The notes beneath the pieces were generated by a model. The model searched no databases. It saw only the letters and a list, made by a program, of their open reading frames with translations, and had not been told where the DNA came from. A stretch of 64,000 nucleotides of DNA, taken from Tetragonia tetragonoides (Eukaryota; Streptophyta; Magnoliopsida; Caryophyllales; Aizoaceae). Location: positions 43,256,807 through 43,320,806 of the forward strand of contig CM076139.1 in assembly GCA_038025085.1 (NCBI GenBank), read 5' to 3'. Shown piece after piece: positions 55,987 through 64,000 of this stretch. A program made the position numbers and the translations under genes. Each line of letters starts with the position of its first letter. Positions within the stretch are counted from its first letter, which is position 1.

Positions 55987-57057
55987 ATGTCTTGTCTTTA
56001 TGATACCAAGTATAATGATGATGACTTAGAGATTGACTTTCCTAAATTTGGTGGGTTTCTCTATTCTGAAGATTTTTATACGTGGCTTGAGACGGTGGAC
56101 GAATGGTTTAAAGTCTTGGAGTTTTCTAATCGCAAGAAAATAGAACTTGTGACGAGTTCTTTCGATTGTGATGCTTTGATTTGGTGGGAACTCTTAGAAA
56201 TCAGAAGAAGAAGGATTGGAAAGGGGAAAATACAAAGCTGGGGTGAGATGAGAGAAGAACTCATTAGAAAGTTTGTGCCAAAGTTCACGTCACGAGCTTT
56301 TTACACTCCACACAACCATGAGCATGTGGCTAACATGAAAGCTCGTGAAAATGAAGCTCCCACAATTGTGAGCCTAGAGGAATGGCGAATGATTGGAGAA
56401 ACATTTGAAGAGCCAACTTTAGCTCAAGAGGAAGACAAGGGCAGGTTCGAAATTGTTCTTGAATCAGCAGCTCTTGAACAAGAGTTACAACCCTCTAGTG
56501 ATATAACTATCATTTGTCATGAGGTTATGCAAGCAACAGCTAAGACAAGCGCCTTTGTTACTTCTCAATGTGAAACCCCAAGCAAACAGGTGGTAGAAGA
56601 GATTGTTAGACAACCCCTCGTGAAAGGTCACAATGGCTCCTATAATTCTTTTACTGTCAATGAACAAACCCAAAATGAAGAAATCAGCATGTGCATCATG
56701 AAAGAGCCGTTTCAAGATCTTAAGCTCAAAAGAATATTACCTTGCTTATTATCTTCTTCTTGTTCTGAAATGATCAAACAATTGAACTTCTCTTTGTTTG
56801 AGTGTGTACCTCGAAGGTACAAATCAGATTGGACGGATTTTAATAACTTTTCTAGAGTGGGGATTGGTACAATCGTGCCACTGTTCTTTGAGGTACAAAT
56901 GCAGCAACATTGTAAAGATGTCACGAGATCAATTGGGGCTTGGATTAGAGGCCGTATTCGGGGTGGAAAGTTCAGCACCTACTTCATTGAGCTACATTGG
57001 AAAGCTTTCTACTTCCAGGACTTGAGGGCAAGTCCTAAAACAACACCGGGTGTATGA
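55987..57057 (+). CDS. gag: Gag-like protein, unit 2
   Basis: A 356-residue frame with the same protein as unit 1; I see no differences between the two coding sequences. The few differences between the units lie in the leader (for example GAGTTCC/GAGATCC near 52326/55287, TTCATATTTG/TGCCTATTTG near 52477/55438). TGA stop again formed by the LTR start at 57055. The intact frame in both units points to recent duplication. Confidence 0.85.
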   Translation: MSCLYDTKYNDDDLEIDFPKFGGFLYSEDFYTWLETVDEWFKVLEFSNRKKIELVTSSFDCDALIWWELLEIRRRRIGKGKIQSWGEMREELIRKFVPKFTSRAFYTPHNHEHVANMKARENEAPTIVSLEEWRMIGETFEEPTLAQEEDKGRFEIVLESAALEQELQPSSDITIICHEVMQATAKTSAFVTSQCETPSKQVVEEIVRQPLVKGHNGSYNSFTVNEQTQNEEISMCIMKEPFQDLKLKRILPCLLSSSCSEMIKQLNFSLFECVPRRYKSDWTDFNNFSRVGIGTIVPLFFEVQMQQHCKDVTRSIGAWIRGRIRGGKFSTYFIELHWKAFYFQDLRASPKTTPGV

Positions 57058-58018
57058 TGCGTTGGCATCAAGCTCCTGTCTTCACTTAAGTTCCATACAA
57101 TCTGTTCTTGGTCCATCAATGATACTATCATGTTCTATGGCACACTTTTAGTACATGGTGGCTTCATCAATGGTCCTAGGGGCCTTAATGTCCTTTCAAT
57201 GGCATTAACCTGATTAGTCCGTACATTATTAGTTCGTACAACATGCCGTGCACATGCCCGTACACAAATAACCTTGCAATTAGCTTAATTATCATGATTA
57301 GATGATTAACATGGTTTTTGTCCGTACAAATGTTCGTACACATGTTCGTACTTAGTTAGCTTAATTATGTTGCATGTAATTAGTTAATTAGGATGTTTTA
57401 ATTGCATTTTGAATTCCCTAAGTAGCTGCTGAATGAGGAGAGTCTAAAAGCACATGGGATGGATAAGGATGAAGCTTGAGGCTCCTCTTACAGCTCACCC
57501 ACGTTTGTCCTTGTGCAAGGACAAGCAACAGCTGTCAAGTGGTCCAAAACGGAAGGAAATGCGCTCCAAATTGTACTGCACGTATTTGGCTCATTTCTGG
57601 GCAAAATACTGAAGTTTCATTTTGCTTGGGCACTACTATTGGACAGCTCACCCTTTCTAGAGTATTCTTAGGTTATTAGGGCACATTTGTGACCCCTATA
57701 AATATGTAAGAACAGCTGATGTAAAAGGCACTTGATGATGAATGAAAATATGAAATGGTTGCTGCCTTTTGCTTACAAACCTTGTTGTTCTTTATAATGT
57801 CCTTAGGGATATTTGGTGAAACAAGTAGTATCCTTTAGCCTTGACTTGGTGGTTAAATCCTTTATAGTCTTGGTGGTGGTGCTATCTATCCTCCCTCTTC
57901 TTATTTTTCGTTTCATTTACTTCGTTTTCAATCTTTATAATCGCAAAACAAACAAAATATTATCAAAATACCCATTGTTCGAAAACGAGCTACAACCTTC
58001 AGTTTTGCTAACGCATCA
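57055..58018 (+). repeat. LTR C (right) of composite, hybrid U5
   Basis: U3 like LTR B, but the last part differs from A and B: CTTGTTGTTC, ATACCCATTG and AACGCATCA, as in the Ty3 element, plus private changes (CTACTATTGG, GGTTGCTG, CTACAACC, AGTTTTGC). Followed by the TSD AGAAC. Confidence 0.95.
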
Positions 58019-58023
58019 AGAAC

Positions 58024-59810
58024 TTCATCAGAGAATCTCACAAACATCTAGTCCAGAATTCATGAGGAACATGATCTTCACATATTCAACTGTCGAACAA
58101 TATATAGTAAGCAAGTATGCAAGATCAGGCAGAATAGTGAGAATACCATATGTACATATGTACCTTGTTTTCAGTAAGGTGGTTGCACCGGTGGCGTTTC
58201 TCGCTGCAACACCTTGGGAAACATCTCATATTTAGTCAACAGTTAACCTACTTCAGTTACAGAGCTACTCTAAACAACTTTCAATTGCACCTCGCAACAA
58301 TCGATGCTCTGCAAGTAAAGTACTAAGAATCAAAATCCACATAAATATGACATATGGCCTGTATGTAGCACATAAGATAAAACACTCCAAATGAAGGTTT
58401 TTTCATGCACAATTACCTTCAGCTGCAGCATATAACTTTTCACGTGGACACCAAGCGAAAACTTTATGGCATTGCAACTCAAATCAACCTGTTTTTCTAG
58501 GATGGTTTGCCATTATGCTCCCCCCCCCCCCCCCCCCTTCCCTACTACATTTACTTCACCCTTTCTGCTTAAAAAGAAATATGATTCATGAGCATCTAAA
58601 AAGCAAGCAAGTGGAGTTTCCAAGTTCCACACATGCCTGAACCTATTGCAAGTTGATAAGCTTCTCATTCCTTTAGAAAAAATACAGCCCTATAAAGCAA
58701 GCAGATCACAATGCCATCAGAAGACAAGCTTTAAGGAAGAATCACTCCTATGAATGGATACAGTATCAGGCTCAAGTGAGGAAATTCTAACTGGAGCTAT
58801 GAATGTTCCAATAGTAAGCTCCGTTATATCACTGGAACAATATCTACAGAGCACATGCAGTCCCCAGCAGAAGACAAGCAGCTTCTATATATAAACTTAC
58901 GCAGCCAACTTGGAGACTATACCAAAATATGCTGGCATCCACTTATAACTCATGACCATTGTACAGCATTGATGAATGTGAATCTACAAGCATGACCACT
59001 GAAAATGTTATTTATTTTACTTTTGCCTCCAACATAACCAACAAGCCACTGCACAAAACAGAACTTGTTGCTCCGTCAGAGCATGGTAACAATATGTAAC
59101 AACTACAAACTTGTACACTGTGGTTACAGAAAACATAGCAACATCGACATCTCCATTACCACACTCTGTGGATCGAACTCTCCATTACCTCACTCTCTAG
59201 ATCGAACTCTAATCATGCAGATTAGAGTAGCAGTGAAATTCTTGCATTCATTTTGTGACTCAAAATTTAGTCTTCTCACATCAGTAGAAACATGTAACTT
59301 TTTCGCCAGTCCCCCTATCAAATGGCATACAATAATATGCTTTGAAAATTACAAACACAGGGTGCACACCTCCACAGGAATTGGGGTGAAAAAGGATCTG
59401 TAACAAACACTTGGACGGCTATCTCCATCTTGTGTCTCACAATTTAAACGTCAACTGGCAAAGGAAACTAAGCTTTCACATTCTCAAAGAGAGCAGAATG
59501 AAAAGAAAGTGAATTTCACAAATATGAAGCTCTTGCAAAACTAGATCATGTAAAGTTTATAAACAATGAACATTGTATTAAAAAAGTAGAATTATCCTGA
59601 ACTTTTGTTTAAAGCAAGTAAGAAAGATGATTCTATTCCCACTATCAACAATGTATGCAGTTCTTACAACTTATTGGTATGAGTTTATTTAAAAACAGTC
59701 TCTCCAGAAGATCCTCTCTGCCACTAGTCCTTTGCTTCTAGTCCATTACCTCTACTCCTTTATGGCTTTACTGCATATATCCATGAACTCAAAAGAGTTT
59801 GTATGTAAAT
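58024..59810. other. Non-coding, downstream of L34e-like gene
   Basis: Has a C homopolymer (about 58521-58538). Short frames (59065-59403 and others) show no domain. The right end should include the 3' UTR of the next gene. Confidence 0.45.
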
Positions 59811-60449
59811 CTACTTCTTGATCTTTCGAGCCTTCCTTGGTCCCGGAACCTCCATTCTGCCAACACAACATCCACATCTTGCACGAAAAACAAGAACTGC
59901 TCTTCCATTAGGTGGTGCAATTTTCTTAAGCTCAGCCTCCAGTTCACGATGATGATCACGAGGCAATTCGAACAACCCCTTCTTGATACCATCCTTAACC
60001 ACTGGATTCGAATTCTTCACGCACTCCTCGGTCTCAAGTTGTATATCAAACTCAGCTGCCTTCCAAAGGCCACGGCAACTTGGATTCCCACATTTTCGAC
60101 TCGTACACACCACAATTGCCCAAGCAGCCATCGCCACACAGACCATACTAAGCCCTAAGGACCCATATATCACTGGATTCTCATAAATTTCATCCATCAA
60201 CACAGAGAACACTAAACTACCAATCTCTGCAGCCTTAACATAAGTAAACTTAACATATGGATACAGCAAAAACCCAAAAGCACCAACCACGGCAATCAAT
60301 ATCACCACATCAATAACAGCTGATCGAGATTCAGTACAAGTTGGAAACATCTGATGATTGGATGAATTGGGTATCCTCTTATTCTTAGGAATTTGATTAA
60401 TCTGCCTTGATTTCAAACATGGGTCACTCAAACTCATAGAGACAGCCAT
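59811..60449 (-). CDS. Ribosomal protein L34e-superfamily membrane protein (At5g19025-like)
   Basis: 212 residues, one coding exon. Start chosen at 60449 (ACCATGG context); an in-frame ATG 57 bp upstream is possible but has a weaker N-terminus. Two hydrophobic segments (about 44-66 DVVILIAVVGAFGFLLYPYV and 93-115 YGSLGLSMVCVAMAAWAIVV) point to a membrane protein. The C-terminal part has CGNPSC (120-125), CRGLWKAAEFDIQLETEEC, ELPRDHHRELEAELKKIAPP and RCGCCVGRMEV with a basic end. This layout is the plant family annotated 'ribosomal protein L34e superfamily' or 'uncharacterized At5g19025'; its function is not known, and it is not the true ribosomal L34e. The cysteines suggest metal binding (inference). 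A 5'-UTR intron is likely (donor-like CTTCAG/GTGCAC near 60654). Intact. Confidence 0.88.
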   Translation of the reverse strand: MAVSMSLSDPCLKSRQINQIPKNKRIPNSSNHQMFPTCTESRSAVIDVVILIAVVGAFGFLLYPYVKFTYVKAAEIGSLVFSVLMDEIYENPVIYGSLGLSMVCVAMAAWAIVVCTSRKCGNPSCRGLWKAAEFDIQLETEECVKNSNPVVKDGIKKGLFELPRDHHRELEAELKKIAPPNGRAVLVFRARCGCCVGRMEVPGPRKARKIKK

Positions 60450-61165
60450 GGTAGTTGATTGCTCAATCGATTTATATACAGGAATTGAACAATAATTATA
60501 GACCATTTGGAATCAAACCCAGATGATAAAACTAAAAATTAACAACAACCCAGTAATTCATCCAATAAATTAGATCAAACCCACCAATCTAAACTCCAAA
60601 ACAGATCAAACCCAGATAAGGAACCACAAATTAGAGCGGTGGGTTTGAGTGCACCTGAAGATCGAATAGCTGAATTCGTTAGATGACTGATATTTCTGTA
60701 TTTCTTCTTCACACCGACTATATGATATAATCAACAATACAAATATCAATCACCCCTTTATTGGCTATGTTTTGGTCATATGTTGAGAGGTTTTTGAAAG
60801 AGGAAACGATAAGGAAAAGGCTAATTACTGCTTATCACATCTCTCTTTCTGTGTAAACTTGGTTTATATAATTCGGTTTTTGTGTGTTCGTGAAAGTGTC
60901 ATACACGCCAAGTCTCTCAAAGTGCAAAGATTGGCTTAAAAATGAAACGATGACGAAGATGATGTTTACAATTTTAAGGTGTATGTGGTCAACTAAACCC
61001 GAAAACTCAAGGAAAGTGAAAAGCCAATCACTCGGTTAATTATTTTTCATTTACTTCTACTTACGGCTGCCCGTGCGAACGCTCGACATTTTTGTTTTTG
61101 TTTTTTTTTACATGAAAATAAAGGGGTAGGCCGTAGGGGAAGCTTTATTCTAAAGGAATATAAAG
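60450..61165. other. 5' region of L34e-like gene and intergenic sequence
   Basis: Probably holds the 5' UTR, a UTR intron and the promoter of the minus-strand gene. Beyond about 60750 nothing else is visible. Confidence 0.5.
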
Positions 61166-61562
61166 TAGGAATGACAATGAGTTTGAGATCCGGCGCAAAT
61201 CTATGGATTTAAACCCATTTATTAGGGGTTGGATCCCTTTTTCAAGGACTTAATAGATTTGGATCTAGATCCAAGTAATATAAAATAAATGGATATGAAT
61301 ATGTGTCCAACATTACAAATCCGAACTCGCCCCACACCCGCCGATGCATAACTTAACGGCTAAACTCATTCTTGGATAATCAGTATTGAATCTCTCTTAA
61401 ACTCTCAAAGTAAGAAACCCTCACCACAATATAAATTCTAATATAAGTTTAATATTAAAAGAAGCACTCAAAGCTCAAGGATATACGCTCCGAAGACAAT
61501 GAAATTTGGGATCAGAAGAGGCTTGTGTTTAATTTCATTCAAAATCGTATGCCCATTACAAT

Positions 61563-61675
<113 letters not shown>

Positions 61676-62803
61676 GAGAGAAGGGTTCCTAAATGATCTA
61701 GGAAGCATCTGGAAAGTATTCTGGCTTCCCAAGGCTTAGTAAAGAATCGATGGGAGGATCACAAGGCGCATAACAGGTTTGAAAGCGACAGCTAGCTGCT
61801 ACCTTGTACTTTTGGACCACTATATTAAATGCCCTGATTTAATGGTCCTCTAAGCGTTTCTCTCTTAGCATGTGACTCATTATCCCTCTAGGAACGTGAC
61901 TTAAACTATTACAAAGTTGGAAACAAATTACAAAAGCAAACTAAGCTTAGTTAACGCTAATGATGCAGGTACAGAAATTAGGGAGGGACCTGTGTACTAA
62001 CTAAATGATATTATGCATGTTAAAAGAAAATTACAACCATAAGGCTTTATTCATGCAAGCTAGTAACAGGGAGCTTTTTTTTTTTTTTTTTTTTACCACG
62101 GTGCATCCTTTGGACAGCTTGGGATCACCATTGAGCTCTTCAGGATGCAAACAAATCAGGATCATGGCAAGGAGTTGAGTAGAAAACTTGAGTGATGCTT
62201 TTCTTTGTTGATTGGCTTTCATGGTTGAATTAACCTCCTATCATGTCAAAGTGTTCCATTAGATGAGAGGACATCCCTTGAATGTGTGACAAAGTACCTC
62301 ATTCAGCATTCATGCAAAGTATATCGAGTTGGAGAGGTAGAACAAGAGCCGATGTTAAATGAACTCTTGGAATTTCAATATACCAACCGAATTGTCATAA
62401 TGATCATAAGACGCCTTAAATGCTCCCCCACCACACGCCGTATGAACCCGGCAAAATATAAAGTTGAAAGAAAAAAGTATTGTAAACCATGTATAGAAAA
62501 AGAATTCAGTGCTAAACAAGTGGATTTCTTTAATTTTTCAGTAAGTATGCATAGTTTGTTTAGTGATATTTGCTAATGAAATATAAAATTTAATGCATAC
62601 AAAAATAATTTAGGAAATTTTTTTATTTATTAAATTATTGATGAAATCCATTTAAGATGACCAATGGGTCCGCTAGATTCAGTTAATCGATCTTGATCTG
62701 GATCCAGCTCTTACAAATCCTGTAGGGTCTGGACCGAGTTTGGATCTAGACACAAAAATATAAGTGGATTTGGACCAAGTCTGAATCTAGACACAAAAAT
62801 ATA

Positions 62804-63033
62804 CTCCCTCCGTTTTGAAGGTCAAACTTTATAAACTTTGACCATTGATTTTGGAAAAAATATAAGGATTTACAATGTAAAAATACTATCATTGGATTTG
62901 TTTTAATTAGTACTTTCGGAAAATCTATTTTTTATAGTTTATGTGTTCATATAAACACAAATATTCATGGTCAAAATAATGCATTGGAGACCGTCCAAAA
63001 GTAAATGTTACCATTTTTCAGAAACGGATAGAG
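62804..63033. mobile_element. Stowaway-like MITE, TSD TA
   Basis: 230 bp with ends CTCCCTCCGTTTT and AAACGGATAGAG (inverse, two mismatches), TA outside on both sides. Nested within the hAT element. Confidence 0.75.
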
Positions 63034-63118
63034 TAAATGGAACTGGATTTAAGTGGATCCGCTCCACACCAGGCTCATTGCCATCCCTAATATAAAAACC
63101 CCTTAACGCTAAAGTGCA

Positions 63119-64000
63119 TAGGGCTGCACAAGAATAGGTCCAGACCGGCTATTTAGACCGGACCTAACCGAATCGGGTCAGACCTAAACCGAACCTATTG
63201 TATTCGGTTAAGTCCACGGTCCAGCTTTTATAGAATTTCGGTTTAGGTTCGATTCGGTCTTTTTTCCGATTTGGACCTGATTGTACCTGGTTGGACCAAA
63301 ACTAATGAATTGCAAAAAAAAAAAAAAAAAAAAAAAATAAGTTCGTATTTAGGTTTATGGTTTTGGTTTTGTTCAGCCGTTCCCAATCCAAACACTCAAT
63401 CCCGACTTCCCCCTGTCTCTCTCTCCCTCCCTCTGACTCTCCGACCTCCTCCCTGCGATTCTACGAAGCCATCTCCGGCCTGACTTGCGAAGACAACTGC
63501 TGCTACTTTTAATTTGTCTCCTCCTATTGCTGTTCTCTGCCATTCACAATATGCTCCTCTCTCTCTCTCTATTGGGTTTCTTCAATTTAGTGCTGATGTT
63601 CTTTAATTATTTACAAAGTAGTTGTTGGGCATCAAAATTTTGCGATTTAAGCTCGTGGGTTTGATTGGTTGCTTGGCTTTTTGGCTGATATTATCTTTTA
63701 TTGTTCTGGGTTTCAATCTTTTTGTGTACCTATTAGACTATTTATGAATTTGTTGCTCTTTGAAATCTATGAGATTATTATGGTGTAATCTCTTGTTGAT
63801 TTGTTGTGGAAGATATGGTAGAGCTAATGATGTTGGGATGGAGCTGATACGAGGTTCAAATCCTTAAAAGGGAAGAATTTGGGAATAGATTAAAAGAAAT
63901 AATGGAGCTTAAAACAAATCAGGTCCAGGTCTATTCATGTTAGGTCCAGGTTTTTTCAGGTTTGATTAGGTCCTTGACCTAATACTTATAGGTTAGGTCC
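63119..64000. mobile_element. hAT-like element, cut by window end
   Basis: Starts TAGGGCTGCACAAGAATAGG, a hAT-type end, and has GGTCCAGACC / CCTAACCGAATC tracts that return inverted near 63920-64000. Between them are an A tract (63315-63338), a CT-rich stretch and sequence I cannot name. The second end lies outside the window. Confidence 0.55.

Larger units (their letters stand above)
51133..58018 (+). mobile_element. Composite gag-only retrotransposon: LTR-gag-LTR-gag-LTR, TSD AGAAC
   Basis: Three 964-bp LTRs (51133-52096, 54094-55057, 57055-58018) alternate with two 1997-bp internal regions, period exactly 2961 bp. A single TSD AGAAC is found at 51128-51132 and 58019-58023, and none inside. 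Each internal part has a tRNA-Met PBS, a ~900-bp leader and one gag-like frame; no protease, RT or integrase. This fits the TR-GAG type of non-autonomous element. U5 and the LTR start match the Ty3 element at 4712-9896, so they are one lineage. Confidence 0.95.

Noticed and set aside
54094..57054. Second gag-only unit as a pure assembly artefact
   Set aside because: Not excluded, but the units and LTRs differ at several sites in an ordered pattern, which simple duplication of one read set would not give.
62286..62576. 96-residue frame inside the hAT element
   Set aside because: No transposase or other domain is visible; single frame without context.

Overview
The window is nuclear DNA from a flowering plant, probably a eudicot. 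Support: CC-NBS-LRR (CNL) resistance-gene remnants, a plant-only mini zinc finger (MIF) gene, an L34e-superfamily membrane protein gene, Ty1/Copia and Ty3/Gypsy elements primed by initiator-Met tRNA, and many plant-type MITEs, MULEs and hAT elements. The sequence is AT-rich and gene-poor. The species cannot be named from the sequence alone.

Layout. 1-2.4 kb: one copy of a segmental duplication (partner at 37.2-38.5 kb) carrying a LINE-derived zinc-binding fragment; it hosts a LINE 3' end with a solo LTR (target-site duplication, TSD, GTATT) inside it. 2.8-4.5 kb: a broken CNL gene on the minus strand. 4712-9896: a very young Ty3/Gypsy element (LTRs about 1 mismatch in 855 bp, TSD AAAAT) that lacks the RT catalytic motif and the integrase core. 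10-21 kb: non-coding sequence packed with LTR relics, a dead LINE RNase H, a TRIM-like LTR, Tourist-type MITEs, a hAT element and two MULE-type elements. 21902-25421: a 3.5-kb MULE (TIRs about 106 bp, TSD AAAGAGGGA) with an intact GRF zinc-finger/membrane gene, convergent to the tail of a MuDR-type transposase gene and an intact small F-box-like gene. 26360-35075: a second CNL gene, plus strand, broken by a frameshift, a tiny poly(T) insertion, a TRIM and a 5.3-kb Copia element. 38.5-46.6 kb: AT-rich non-coding DNA with MITEs and a small Copia relic. 46656-46967: intact MIF gene. 51133-58018: a composite LTR-gag-LTR-gag-LTR element with one TSD (AGAAC) around the whole array. 59811-60449: intact L34e-superfamily gene. 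61166-63089: hAT element with a nested Stowaway. 63119-end: start of another hAT-like element.

How the parts relate. The host genes that look functional are MIF and the L34e-like gene. The two NLRs are relics and have served as insertion targets. The Ty3 element and the gag-only trimer belong to one retrotransposon lineage: they share the U5 half of the LTR, a coding relic at the LTR start and clustered CGTAC motifs in U3. Both look non-autonomous, so an autonomous relative elsewhere in the genome must have moved them.

Most interesting for follow-up: the trimeric gag-only element with its recombination footprint, the MULE with a convergent GRF zinc-finger gene plus an F-box passenger, and the SBP/SPL-like motif cluster in the LTR promoters. 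All calls come from reading the sequence; no database search was run.
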